Below, piece by piece: positions 12,682 to 21,656 of a stretch of 64,000 bases of DNA. The notes under the pieces were generated by a model. The model was not told the DNA's origin and made no database searches. It worked only from the letters and a program-made list of their open reading frames with translations. Made by a program: the position numbers and the translations under genes. This DNA is from Plantibacter flavus (GTDB lineage: Bacteria; Actinomycetota; Actinomycetes; Actinomycetales; Microbacteriaceae), in assembly GCF_900177615.1 (NCBI RefSeq), contig NZ_FXAP01000005.1:1-64000 (forward strand), read 5' to 3'. Each line of letters starts with the position of its first letter. Position 1 is the stretch's first letter.

Positions 12682-13371
12682 CTACGACGACGAGGATGCC
12701 GACGAATCCGCGCCCGGAGCAGCCCGCTCCGCGATGAGCGCGGCCTGCACCCGCGACCGTGCGTCGAGCTTCACGAGGATCCGGGACACGTGCGTGCGGG
12801 CCGTCGCCTCGGACAGCCCGAGCGCGGTCGCGATCCCCGCGTTGCTCAGCCCCTCGCGCAGCTGCTCGAGGACCTCACGCTCCCGCGGCGTCAGCGTGGC
12901 CAGACCGGGGTGCGCCGGAGCCGGCGCCGGCGCGACCGGAGGTCTGGCCGCGGCGAGACGTTCGAGGACTCGGCGGGTCACCTCCGGGGCGAGCACCGCC
13001 TCGCCCGCGTGCACCCGTCGGATCGCATCGACGAGGCCGGCAGCGGAGACCGTCTTCACCAGGAAGGCGTTCGCCCCGGCCGCCAGCGCCTCGTCGACGT
13101 ACCGATCGAGTGCGAAGGTGGTGAGCATGATGATGCTCGGCGGTGGGGTGGCCGCGGCGAGGATGGCCGGGATCGCGTCGATCCCTGAGGCACGCGGCAT
13201 CTGGACGTCGAGCAACACGACGTCCGGTCGGTGTCGCACGGCTTGAGCGACGACGGCCTCCCCGTCCGCCGCCTCGGCGATGACCAGGATGTCGTCCGGC
13301 TCCTCGAGCAGCGCTCCGAGACCCGCTCTGACGGCCGCATGGTCGTCCGCGATGAGGACCGTGATGGTCAT
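12682..13371 (-). CDS. NarL/FixJ-family response regulator
   Basis: A 229-residue transcription regulator. Receiver domain at 1-120 with acidic pocket 'ADD' (8-10), phospho-acceptor D55 in 'DVVLLDVQMP' and the conserved lysine in 'FLVKTVSA'. A Pro/Ala linker leads to a LuxR-type HTH at about 155-215 ('LTPREREVLEQLREGLSNAG'). It overlaps the kinase gene by four bases (ATGA). The stimulus and targets are unknown; neighbours do not reveal them. The C-terminus is a serine-rich tail. Confidence 0.92.
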   Translation of the reverse strand: MTITVLIADDHAAVRAGLGALLEEPDDILVIAEAADGEAVVAQAVRHRPDVVLLDVQMPRASGIDAIPAILAAATPPPSIIMLTTFALDRYVDEALAAGANAFLVKTVSAAGLVDAIRRVHAGEAVLAPEVTRRVLERLAAARPPVAPAPAPAHPGLATLTPREREVLEQLREGLSNAGIATALGLSEATARTHVSRILVKLDARSRVQAALIAERAAPGADSSASSSS

Positions 13372-14651
13372 GACGCCCCTCCTGCGGTGACGACCGCGGG
13401 GGTGGCCGGCGACACCGGGGTCGGCACGGTGAGCGCCGTCCGCCAGTCGGGACCGTCCGGCCCCGCGACGAGGTCGCCTCCGACCAGACGTGCCCGCTCG
13501 GCCAGGCCGACGAGGCCGACCCCGCCGGACCCGGCGAGCGCCGAAGACGCGGTCGCCGTCGGCAGCGGGTTGCTGAGCGTGACGGACAGGGCACCGGGCG
13601 GGAGCGAGACCTCGACCCGCACGGAGGCTCCCGGTGCGTGCTTCGCGGTGTTCGTCAGGCCTTCGACGAGCGTGCGGAGCCCGACGATCGAGGTCTGCGC
13701 GGGCACCTCGGCGAGCGCCGCGTCGTCCGGTGCCCGTACCTTCACCTCCAGCCCATTGGCACGGGCGACCTCGACCGCGCGGCGGACCGACTCGGCCGTG
13801 AGTCGATCTGGTGCCTGGGCCAGGTCGTCGGCCGACTGGTCACCGCGGAGCACGTCGATCATCGTGCGCATGTCGGCGAGCGCGTCGAGACTGCTGGTCC
13901 GGACGAGTGCGAGGCTACGCCGCAGCGCCACCGGGTCGGTGCCGTCGCGTCGTTCCAGGGCCGCCGCCGACTGCATCGCGATCGCCGAGAGGTGACCGGC
14001 GATGACGTCGTGCAGCTCCCGGCTGAGCTCGAGCCGTTCACGGGTCACGGCGTCCTGCCGGAGCGCAGCCGCCGCCTGGGCGATCGTGTCCGCGCGCTCG
14101 CGCTGGCGTTCGGCCTCGAGACGGGGGTACCGGACCATCCTGCCGTACCAGATCGAACTCGCCAGGATGACCGGGACGATGATGAGCGAGCCGAGGACCA
14201 CTCCGCGACCGAGCCGGGTGACGGCCTCGACGTCGTCGGTGAACCAGATCACCGCGAAGACACCGACCGACACGACGGCGAGCGCGGTGCAGGCGAACGC
14301 GGCGACGTCCATGACCCGGGACCGCGAGTAGAGTGCCGCCGCATAGGCGAGGTCGGACACGACGATGAGCATCCCGAGGCCGCTGCCTCCGGTGGTGAGC
14401 GCCTCGGCGAGGGCGATCAGGACGCCGACGCCCAGCGTGGTCAACGGGCGTCGGCGGCGGAGCAGGTGCACCGCCAGGATGGCCGTGAGGAACGCGAGCG
14501 TGATGAGGAGCGGCGGTTCCGACACGGTCGTCCCCCAGGGGACATGGATCCCGAGGAGGGCGAACAGGAGTCCCATGGCCGCGCACACCGTGGTGATGAC
14601 CGGCTCGCGGTGTCGATCCACCCATGCGCGCGGTCCTTCGAGAGCAGCCAT
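13368..14651 (-). CDS. NarL-family sensor histidine kinase
   Basis: A 427-residue membrane sensor kinase. About six hydrophobic segments fill residues 18-170, without a large extracellular loop, then a HisKA_3 dimerisation region with phosphorylated H214 in 'SRELHDVIAGHL', then an ATPase domain with 'EGLTNTAKHAPGA' and 'GLVGLAERARLVGG'. The ATG at 14651 was chosen because residues upstream of it look non-coding; GGAGGT immediately before it is closer than ideal for ribosome binding, so the start is less certain. A sensor of this shape usually detects membrane or lipid-soluble signals. Confidence 0.88.
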   Translation of the reverse strand: MAALEGPRAWVDRHREPVITTVCAAMGLLFALLGIHVPWGTTVSEPPLLITLAFLTAILAVHLLRRRRPLTTLGVGVLIALAEALTTGGSGLGMLIVVSDLAYAAALYSRSRVMDVAAFACTALAVVSVGVFAVIWFTDDVEAVTRLGRGVVLGSLIIVPVILASSIWYGRMVRYPRLEAERQRERADTIAQAAAALRQDAVTRERLELSRELHDVIAGHLSAIAMQSAAALERRDGTDPVALRRSLALVRTSSLDALADMRTMIDVLRGDQSADDLAQAPDRLTAESVRRAVEVARANGLEVKVRAPDDAALAEVPAQTSIVGLRTLVEGLTNTAKHAPGASVRVEVSLPPGALSVTLSNPLPTATASSALAGSGGVGLVGLAERARLVGGDLVAGPDGPDWRTALTVPTPVSPATPAVVTAGGAS

Positions 14652-14791
14652 ACCTCCATCACACCAGCTCGCGCCGTGCGGCGCGAGCGTCGGAGGGACG
14701 AGCCCGCGTACGCAGTTCCGCTGACCCCGTCGCCGGAGGATCAGCAGCACGGTCGATGTGGCACGGCATCACCCCGCGACACCATCGGAAC

Positions 14792-15439
14792 ATGGACAGC
14801 TTCACTGAACTCTTCGGCACGAGCCCACTCATCTGGGCCATCCTCGGCGCGGAGGCCGCGTTCTGGATCCTCCTCTTCGGCGGGCTCGCGGTCCGCTACC
14901 TCCTCCGGCGGCGCCGGCTCAGCGCGATCATGTTGATCGGTGTACCGGTCGTGGACCTCGTCCTCCTGGTCCTGACCGCGACCGACCTCGCGTCCGGCGA
15001 GGAGCCCAACGTCACGCACCTCCTCGCGACCATCTACCTGGGCTTCACGGTGGCGTTCGGCCACGCGCTCATCACGAAGGCGGACGTCTGGTTCGCACAC
15101 CGGTTCGCGGGCGGTCCAGCACCGCGGCCGAAGCCGAAGTCCGGGCCAGCGTACGTCCGGGCCGCCTGGTCGGAGTGGCGTCGGGTGGTCCTCGCCGTCG
15201 CGATCGCGGTCGCCGGGCTCCTTGCGATGCAGGCCATGGTCGGCTGGACCGTCCCCGCGTCCTTCGCCCTCGCGAACGAGGACGTCATCTGGGGCATGAT
15301 CATCAAGCTCGTCGCGATCACCGGCATCTGGTTCGCCGCAGGCCCGGTGTACGCCGTCCTCTTCCGGAGCGCCGCGCCCGCTTCTGACACCACGGAGCGG
15401 GTTTCGGATTCCATTCCGACATCTCAGGGGCGTCCCTAA
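14792..15439 (+). CDS. polytopic membrane protein of unknown function
   Basis: A 215-residue protein starting at the ATG for 'MDSFTELFGTSPLIW'. Hydrophobic segments lie near residues 12-35, 44-65, 75-98, 133-155 and 168-195, so it is an integral membrane protein with five or six helices and a charged loop 'PRPKPKSGPAYVRAAWSEWRR'. No family motif is recognised. It is divergent from the histidine kinase (140-base gap) and could be its target or partner. It ends 36 bases before the HTH-MurA gene on the same strand. Confidence 0.75.
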   Translation: MDSFTELFGTSPLIWAILGAEAAFWILLFGGLAVRYLLRRRRLSAIMLIGVPVVDLVLLVLTATDLASGEEPNVTHLLATIYLGFTVAFGHALITKADVWFAHRFAGGPAPRPKPKSGPAYVRAAWSEWRRVVLAVAIAVAGLLAMQAMVGWTVPASFALANEDVIWGMIIKLVAITGIWFAAGPVYAVLFRSAAPASDTTERVSDSIPTSQGRP

Positions 15440-15444
15440 CGGCG

Positions 15445-15468
15445 CTCTATCTCATATCTGAGATAGAG
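15445..15468. promoter_or_regulatory. perfect palindromic operator before the HTH-MurA gene
   Basis: CTCTATCTCA (15445-15454) and its exact complement TGAGATAGAG (15459-15468) are separated by TATC. It ends seven bases before the ATG at 15476. TAGAGT (15464-15469) within the right arm lies six bases before the ATG and is the likely -10 box of a leaderless transcript, so a protein bound here would block transcription. The gene just downstream encodes an N-terminal XRE-type HTH, the obvious candidate to bind. Confidence 0.75.
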
Positions 15469-15475
15469 TGACGAC

Positions 15476-17035
15476 ATGGAAGACACGGCAACGTTTGAAC
15501 GAACGGACCCCGCGGCACCGCTTCGGCAGGTCGGAGCACTCATCCGCGGCGCCCGTCAGGGACGCAAACTCACCCAGGCCCAGCTGGCGGAACGCGTCGG
15601 CACGAGCCAGAGCGCGATCAACCGGATCGAGCAGGGCAGTCAGAACATCAGCATCGACCTCCTGAGCCGGATCAGCACCGCGCTCGAGAGTGAGATCGTC
15701 AGTTTCGGCGAACAGAAGAAGAACTCGCACCTCCGCGTGCAGGGCGGCCGACAGTTGCACGGGACCATCGCGGTGCGTTCGAGCAAGAACGCCTCGGTCG
15801 CGCTCCTGTGCGCCGCGCTCATGAACCGCGGCCGCACCACGCTGCACGGTATCGCCCGGATCGTCGAGGTCGACCGCATCATCGACGTCCTGCGCAGCCT
15901 GGGCGTCTCCGTGGTCTGGTCGCCGGACGGCCAGGACGTCGAGATCCACGTCCCGGACGACCTCTCACTCGAGAGCATCGACGAGGACGCCGGTCGCCGG
16001 ACCCGCAGTGTGCTCATGTTCCTCGGTCCGCTGCTCGGCCGCTACGACACCTTCGCCCTCCCCTACGCCGGTGGTTGCGACCTCGGGACCCGCACCGTCG
16101 AACCGCACCTCATCGCGCTCCGGCCGTTCGGCCTGTCCATCGAGGCGACCGCCGGCTGGTACCAGGCCACCGTCGCCCCCGACGTGCCCGAGGAGCTGAC
16201 CGTCGTGCTCACCGAGCGGGGCGACACCGTGACCGAGAACGCCGTCATGGCCGCCGCGGTACGCGACGGTGTGACGACCATCCGCAACGCCAGCCCGAAC
16301 TACATGGTGCAGGACCTCTGCTTCTACCTGGAGCTCCTCGGCATCACCATCGAGGGCATCGGGAGCACGACGCTCCGGATCACCGGCCGCAGCGTCATCA
16401 ACGAGGACGTGGACTACTGGCCGAGTGAGGACCCGGTGGAGGCGATGAGTCTGCTCACCGCCGGGATCGTCACCGACTCGGAGATCACCGTCACCCGGGT
16501 GCCGATCGAGTTCATGGAGATCGAGCTCGCGACGCTCGGCGAGATGGGACTGCGCTACACCCGCTCCCCCGAGTACGCGGCGGCGAACGGTCGAACCCGC
16601 CTCGTCGACGTCACCGTGCACCCCTCGAAGCTGCACGCCCCGATCGACAAGATCCACCCCATGCCGTTCCCGGGGCTCAACATCGACAACCTCCCGTTCT
16701 TCGCGGTCATCGCGGCCTGCGCCGACGGCGACACGCTCATCCACGACTGGGTGTACGAGGGCAGGGCGATCCACCTCACCGACCTGACGCGACTCGGTGC
16801 GAACGTCCGCCTGCGCGACCCGCACCGCATCGACGTCTCCGGGCCGACGCACTGGTCCGGCGCCGAGGTGAGCTGCCCTCCCGCGCTGCGACCGGCCGTC
16901 GTCATCCTGCTCGCCATGCTCGCCGCGAAGGGCACGAGCGTGCTCCGGAACGTCGACATCATCGCTCGGGGGTACGAGCAGCTGCAGGAGCGGCTCATCA
17001 CCCTGGGTGCGTCGATCGAGACCTTCCGCGACTGA
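15476..17035 (+). CDS. fusion of XRE-type HTH domain and MurA-like enolpyruvyl transferase
   Basis: A 519-residue protein. Residues 17-72 are a clear XRE/Cro HTH ('KLTQAQLAERVGTSQSAINR'), followed from about residue 85 by a full UDP-N-acetylglucosamine 1-carboxyvinyltransferase fold. MurA active residues are recognisable: K104/N105 in 'SSKNAS', R177, C201 and R206 in 'GGCDLGTRTVEPH', D404 in 'FPGLNIDNLP', R430 in 'EGRAIHL', R498 in 'ARGYEQL'. The usual 'TDLRAS' motif reads 'PALRPA' (469-474), so the Asp before the Leu-Arg is an Ala. Ordinary MurA is about 420 residues with no HTH. I infer either a cell-wall precursor enzyme that represses its own gene or a regulator using a MurA fold as ligand sensor. 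A separate standard murA is expected elsewhere. Confidence 0.88.
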   Translation: MEDTATFERTDPAAPLRQVGALIRGARQGRKLTQAQLAERVGTSQSAINRIEQGSQNISIDLLSRISTALESEIVSFGEQKKNSHLRVQGGRQLHGTIAVRSSKNASVALLCAALMNRGRTTLHGIARIVEVDRIIDVLRSLGVSVVWSPDGQDVEIHVPDDLSLESIDEDAGRRTRSVLMFLGPLLGRYDTFALPYAGGCDLGTRTVEPHLIALRPFGLSIEATAGWYQATVAPDVPEELTVVLTERGDTVTENAVMAAAVRDGVTTIRNASPNYMVQDLCFYLELLGITIEGIGSTTLRITGRSVINEDVDYWPSEDPVEAMSLLTAGIVTDSEITVTRVPIEFMEIELATLGEMGLRYTRSPEYAAANGRTRLVDVTVHPSKLHAPIDKIHPMPFPGLNIDNLPFFAVIAACADGDTLIHDWVYEGRAIHLTDLTRLGANVRLRDPHRIDVSGPTHWSGAEVSCPPALRPAVVILLAMLAAKGTSVLRNVDIIARGYEQLQERLITLGASIETFRD

Positions 17036-17055
17036 GTCCGTCCCGTCCGACGGAC

Positions 17056-17088
17056 GCGGCCCCGCAGATCATCGATCCGCGGGGCCGC
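17056..17088. terminator. bidirectional terminator between HTH-MurA gene and pheT
   Basis: GCGGCCCCGC (17056-17065) pairs with GCGGGGCCGC (17079-17088); inside, GATC pairs with GATC around ATC. It sits in the 73-base gap between two convergent genes, so it can serve both. Confidence 0.75.
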
Positions 17089-17108
17089 TGTCGTCCGGTA
17101 CGACCGGC

Positions 17109-19622
17109 TCAGTCCCGGATGCTCGCGCCGAAGCGCTCGGCCGCGACTGCCGCGCCGGCCAGCTTCGCGTCGCTCGCCTCCGCCGCGGTGAGCGTGCGGT
17201 CCGGCGCGCGGAACCGCAGGGCGAAGGTCAGGCTCTTGCCACCCTCGGGCACGCCCGAACCGCGGTAGTCGTCGACGAGGCGGATGTGCTCGAGTAGCGG
17301 ACCGGCTCCGATCCGGACGGCGTCGAGGACCTCACCGGCTGAGACCGTCACCGGGACGAGCAGCGAGAGGTCCTGCGTCGCAGCGGGAAGGGTTCCGATG
17401 CCGACGGCCTCGGGCAGTGCGTCGCCGAGCGCGATGATGCGATCCAGGTCGAGTTCCGCGACCGCGACGACGCGCGGCAGGTTCGCCTCCTCGGCGACGG
17501 CCGGGTGCACCTCCCCCGCGTACCCCACCAGGACGTCGCCGACATGCAGCGCCGCAGTCCGTCCGGGGTGCAGTGCCTGGTGGCTGCCCTGCGAGACGGT
17601 GATGTCGACGCCGGTCGCCACCGCGACGGCCTGGACAGCCTCGAGCGCGTCGGCGATACCGGCCGCGACCGCGGGCTGGCCCGGCTGCTTCGGGACGGCG
17701 TTGCCGACCGCGAGGAAGCCGAGATGACGCGGTTGAGCCGGGACGCCCGCCTCGAGTTCCTCGAGCTGGGCCTCGCTCGGACGGACCGCCGCCTGCGGGA
17801 GTTCGGCCTGGCCGAAGGCGCCGTGACGCGACGGACGGAACACCGCGCCGACCTCGAAGATCGAGAGGTCGGTCAGACCACGCGAGACGTTCCGGTGGGC
17901 AACCGCGAGGAGACCGGGCAGGATCGACGCGCGGAGGAATGGCGCCTTCGCGTCGAGCGGGTTCGCGAGCTTCACGGCCGGGAACTCACCTGGCTGCGGA
18001 GCACCGAACCGCGCGTTCTCCTCGGCGGAGACGAACGGGTAGGCCAACACCTCGGTCGCGCCGCCGTAGGCGAGCGCATCGGAGACCCCACGTCGCAGCC
18101 GCTGCGAACGCGAGAGCCCGCGTCCTGGAGGCGCGACGGGGAGCACCGACGGGATGCGGTCGTATCCGAGGATCCGCGCCACCTCCTCGGCGAGGTCCTC
18201 CTTGCCGGTGATGTCGTGGCGCCAGCTCGGCGGCGTCACGAGCAGGCCGCCATCGGTCGCCTCGACGGCCGCGCCGATCTCGGCGAGCGCGGATCGTGTC
18301 TCGTCCGCTCCGAACGTGACGCCGATGAGGCCGTTGATGTAGTCGTCGGGGAGCAGGATCGGCTCGCGATCCGGCGCCGTGGTGACGGTGGAGCCGAGGT
18401 CGTCCGTCCGGCCACCGGCCAGGTCGACGAGCAACTGCGCGACGCGACCGGCGGCCGCGACGGCGATCTGCGGATCGACACCGCGCTCGAACCGCTTGGA
18501 CGCCTCGCTCGGCAGCTTGTGGCGACGCGCGCTCCGCGCGATGGACACCTGGTCGAAGTTCGCGGCCTCGATGAGGACGTTGCGCGTGGCATCGGTGATC
18601 TCGGTGTCGAGGCCACCCATCACGCCCGCGAGCCCGATCGGGCCCGAGTCGTCGGTGATCAGCAGGTCCTCGTCGTGGAGCTTCCGCTCCTGGCCGTCGA
18701 GCGTGACGAAGGTCTCGCCGGTCCGCGCGCGCCGGACGACGATGCCGCCCGTGAGCTTGTCGAGGTCGTACCCGTGGATCGGCTGCCCGAGCTCGAGCAT
18801 GACGTAGTTCGTGATGTCGACGACGAGCGACAGCGAGCGGATGCCGGCGAGCTTCAACCGGGCCACCATCCACGGCGGGGTCGGCTTCGTCGGGTCGACG
18901 TCGCGCACGACGCGCGTGACGAAGACGCTCGACCCGACGCGACCGCGGATCGGCGCAGCATCCTCGATCGTGACGGGGAAGCCGTCGAGTGGTCCGGTGA
19001 AGGCGTCGGGAACGCTCGCCGCCGGGTCGCGGAAGGCCGCCCCGGTCGCGTGCGAGTACTCGCGTGCGACCCCTCGGATCGAGAACGCGTAGCCGCGATC
19101 GGGCGTCACGTTGAGCTCGACCGCAGCGTCGTCGAGACCGAGCAGGCTGATCGCGTCGGTGCCGACGGGTGCCTCGACCCCGATCGTCGAGAGGCGCAGG
19201 ATCCCGTCGTGGTCCTCACCGAGACCGAGCTCGCGAGCCGAGGCGATCATGCCGTCCGACACGTGGCCGTAGGTCTTGCGAGCGGCGATCGGGAACGGAC
19301 CGGGCAGGACGGCGCCGGGCAGGGTGACGACCACCTGGTCGCCGACGAAGAAGTTGCCGGCACCGCAGACGATGCCCCGTACGGCCCCGTCGGCGTCACC
19401 CTCGGCGACGCGGACCTGGCACCAGCGGATGGTCTTGCCGTTGGACTGCGGCTCCTCGACGAACTCGAGGACCTCGCCGACGACGATGGGACCGGTCAGC
19501 TCGAAGCGGTGGACGTCCTCCTCCTCGAGCCCGACGCGCACGAGCGCGGCGTGGACGTCTTCAGGGGTGGTCCCCGGGGCGAGTTCGACGAACTCCCCGA
19601 GCCAGCTCAATGGAACACGCAC
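17109..19622 (-). CDS. pheT: phenylalanyl-tRNA synthetase beta subunit
   Basis: Large subunit of the alpha2beta2 enzyme that charges tRNA-Phe. The GTG at 19622 gives 'VRVPLSWLGEFVELAPG' and an 837-residue protein of normal length. Domain order: N-terminal tRNA-binding EMAP-like domain (about 40-160, 'RWCQVRVAEGDADGAVRGIVCGAGNF'), B3/B4 and B5 domains, a catalytic-like core, and a C-terminal FDX-ACB domain ending in 'AGAAVAAERFGASIRD'. Two bases separate it from the pheS stop. A longer open frame upstream overlaps pheS and is not real. Confidence 0.96.
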   Translation of the reverse strand: MRVPLSWLGEFVELAPGTTPEDVHAALVRVGLEEEDVHRFELTGPIVVGEVLEFVEEPQSNGKTIRWCQVRVAEGDADGAVRGIVCGAGNFFVGDQVVVTLPGAVLPGPFPIAARKTYGHVSDGMIASARELGLGEDHDGILRLSTIGVEAPVGTDAISLLGLDDAAVELNVTPDRGYAFSIRGVAREYSHATGAAFRDPAASVPDAFTGPLDGFPVTIEDAAPIRGRVGSSVFVTRVVRDVDPTKPTPPWMVARLKLAGIRSLSLVVDITNYVMLELGQPIHGYDLDKLTGGIVVRRARTGETFVTLDGQERKLHDEDLLITDDSGPIGLAGVMGGLDTEITDATRNVLIEAANFDQVSIARSARRHKLPSEASKRFERGVDPQIAVAAAGRVAQLLVDLAGGRTDDLGSTVTTAPDREPILLPDDYINGLIGVTFGADETRSALAEIGAAVEATDGGLLVTPPSWRHDITGKEDLAEEVARILGYDRIPSVLPVAPPGRGLSRSQRLRRGVSDALAYGGATEVLAYPFVSAEENARFGAPQPGEFPAVKLANPLDAKAPFLRASILPGLLAVAHRNVSRGLTDLSIFEVGAVFRPSRHGAFGQAELPQAAVRPSEAQLEELEAGVPAQPRHLGFLAVGNAVPKQPGQPAVAAGIADALEAVQAVAVATGVDITVSQGSHQALHPGRTAALHVGDVLVGYAGEVHPAVAEEANLPRVVAVAELDLDRIIALGDALPEAVGIGTLPAATQDLSLLVPVTVSAGEVLDAVRIGAGPLLEHIRLVDDYRGSGVPEGGKSLTFALRFRAPDRTLTAAEASDAKLAGAAVAAERFGASIRD

Positions 19623-19624
19623 GA

Positions 19625-20665
19625 CTACACCACCATCCCGAACTGCTGGGAGAAGCGGACGTCGCCCTCCACCATCTCTCGCATGTCCTGCACGCCGTCG
19701 CGCAGCATCAGGCCGCGCTCGACGCCCATCCCGAAGGCGAAGCCCGAGTAGACCTCGGGATCGATACCGGCGGACCGGAGCACGTTCGGGTTGATCATGC
19801 CGCACCCGCCCCACTCGATCCAGCGCGGTCCGTCCTTGAAGGTCGGGTGCCAGAAGTCGAGCTCGGCGCTCGGCTCGGTGAAGGGGAAGTAGCTGGGACG
19901 CAGGCGGACCTTCGCGTCGTCGCCGAAGACGCTCTTCACGAAGTGGTCGAGCGTTCCGCGCAGGTGCGCCATCGTCAGGCCCTTGTCGACGGCGAGACCC
20001 TCGAACTGCATGAAGACGGGCGTGTGCGTCGCGTCGAGCTCGTCGGTGCGGTACACGCGCCCGGGGGCGAGCACGTACACGGGGAGCTCGCGCTCGAGCA
20101 GCGAGCGCACCTGGACCGGCGAGGTGTGCGTCCGCAGGACGAGGTGCGACTCCAGCGGCTCCACGAAGAAGGTGTCCTGCATCGCGCGGGCCGGGTGGTC
20201 GGCGTCGAAGTTCAGGGCGTCGAAGTTGAACCACTCGCTCTCGACCTCTGGCCCCTCGGCGATCTCCCACCCCATGCCGACGAAGATGTCGGACACCCGG
20301 TCCTGGAGCAGGGTGAGGGGGTGCCGGGCACCGGGCACACGTCGCAGCGGCACGGCGGTGACGTCGATCGCCTCGGCGGCGAGGCGTGCCTCCGTCTCGG
20401 CGGCGACGATCTCGCCCTCGCGCTCGCTCAACGCCTTCGCGACGCGCCCGCGAGCCTGACCGACCAGCTTGCCGAGCGCGGCCTTCTGGTCGTTCGGCAC
20501 GCTGCGGAGCGATCCGTTGAGGGCGGCGAGCGGTGACGCTTCGCCGGCGTGGGCTGATCGGACCGCTTTCAGGGCGGCCGAGTCGGTGGCTGCGGCGATC
20601 GCTTCGAGAGCGGCGTCGACCGCGGCGTTCACCGCTGGTTCGGAGATTGGGGATGCGTCGGACAC
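19625..20665 (-). CDS. pheS: phenylalanyl-tRNA synthetase alpha subunit
   Basis: Catalytic class II subunit that pairs with PheT. Motif 2/3 regions are seen as 'THTSPVQVRSLL', 'GRVYRTDELDATHTPVFMQFEGLAVD' and 'GFAFGMGVERGLML'. The GTG at 20665 gives 346 residues starting 'VSDASPISEPA'; TAGACT lies eight bases before it with no Shine-Dalgarno, so the mRNA is probably leaderless. A TTG nine bases upstream is the alternative. Normal actinobacterial length. Confidence 0.95.
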   Translation of the reverse strand: MSDASPISEPAVNAAVDAALEAIAAATDSAALKAVRSAHAGEASPLAALNGSLRSVPNDQKAALGKLVGQARGRVAKALSEREGEIVAAETEARLAAEAIDVTAVPLRRVPGARHPLTLLQDRVSDIFVGMGWEIAEGPEVESEWFNFDALNFDADHPARAMQDTFFVEPLESHLVLRTHTSPVQVRSLLERELPVYVLAPGRVYRTDELDATHTPVFMQFEGLAVDKGLTMAHLRGTLDHFVKSVFGDDAKVRLRPSYFPFTEPSAELDFWHPTFKDGPRWIEWGGCGMINPNVLRSAGIDPEVYSGFAFGMGVERGLMLRDGVQDMREMVEGDVRFSQQFGMVV

Positions 20666-20756
20666 GAGAGCCAAGTCTACCCAGGCGGTCGGCCCGCATG
20701 GGCGACCGTCCTCGCCCCGACGGGGACCCGGTCGCCCGGGCTCCGCCGGGACGACC

Positions 20757-21656
20757 TCAGATGCTCGCGCCGGACGACTGGTTCCCCGCCTGGATGCCGA
20801 GGATCTTGGTCGTCGTGTCCTCGGTCACGGCCTGCTCCTTCGGCGTCCGTGGCGATCGTCGGGTACGCACCTCGACGATCTTCGCGACGCCCGAGAGGAT
20901 CAGGCAGAGCACGATGTAGATCGAGCCCATCACGATGATCGAGGGGATGATCGGGCTACCGTAGAGCGCCTGCGACCCGAACTGCTTCGCGAGGTAGAGG
21001 AGCTCCTGATAGGTGATCAGGAAGCCGAGTGCCGTGTCCTTGAGGGCGACGACGAGCTGGGCGATGATGACCGGCAGCATCGCGCGGATCGCCTGCGGGA
21101 ACAGGATGAGGCGCAGGACGGCGGACTTCCGCAGGCCGATCGCGTACGCCGCCTCGCCCTGTCCCTTCGGCAGCGACTCGATGCCCGCTCGGAAGATCTC
21201 GGAGAACACCGCGCCGTTGTACAGCGTCAGCGCGATGGCGACGGCGACGAACGGCGTCACGAAGGTGAAGCCGAGGGGCGGCAACCCGTAGTACATGAGC
21301 ATCATCAGGATGAGCACCGGGACCGCCCGGAAGAACTCGATGAAGATCGTGAACGGGACGCTGATGATCTTGTGGTCGGACAGTCTGCCGATGGCCAGGA
21401 TCAACCCGAGGACGACGCTGCAGACCGCAGCCACGGCGAACGCGGACAGGGTCGCGCCCGTCGCCTGGAGGATCTGCTCCCAGACGCGCGGGAAGGTGAA
21501 GAGCTTCCACTTCGAGGCGGTGAACTGTCCGGTCTCGATGAAGCGGAAGACGACGAAGGCGAGGATGCCGGCAACGACGAGCACCGTCGCCGCACCGATC
21601 CAGCGATAGCGGACGATGGCCTTCGGGCCGGGGGTGTCGAACAGGACGGAGCTCAT
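20757..21656 (-). CDS. amino-acid ABC transporter permease (GluD-like)
   Basis: A 299-residue inner-membrane permease of the His/Glu/Gln/Arg family. After one N-terminal membrane segment (about 20-45) comes the transport domain with the EAA-type cytoplasmic loop 'AYAIGLRKSAVLRLILFPQAIRAMLP'. The C-terminus is charged ('RRSPRTPKEQAVTEDTT'). Its ATG overlaps the preceding permease stop by four bases. Gene order ATPase, binding protein, permease, permease matches the gluABCD glutamate uptake operon of Corynebacterium, so glutamate or a related amino acid is the likely substrate. Confidence 0.9.
   Translation of the reverse strand: MSSVLFDTPGPKAIVRYRWIGAATVLVVAGILAFVVFRFIETGQFTASKWKLFTFPRVWEQILQATGATLSAFAVAAVCSVVLGLILAIGRLSDHKIISVPFTIFIEFFRAVPVLILMMLMYYGLPPLGFTFVTPFVAVAIALTLYNGAVFSEIFRAGIESLPKGQGEAAYAIGLRKSAVLRLILFPQAIRAMLPVIIAQLVVALKDTALGFLITYQELLYLAKQFGSQALYGSPIIPSIIVMGSIYIVLCLILSGVAKIVEVRTRRSPRTPKEQAVTEDTTTKILGIQAGNQSSGASI

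Noticed and set aside
17505-19751. Plus-strand open frame of 748 codons opposite pheT
   Set aside because: Antisense shadow of pheT; low-complexity Arg/Asp/Glu content and no domain.
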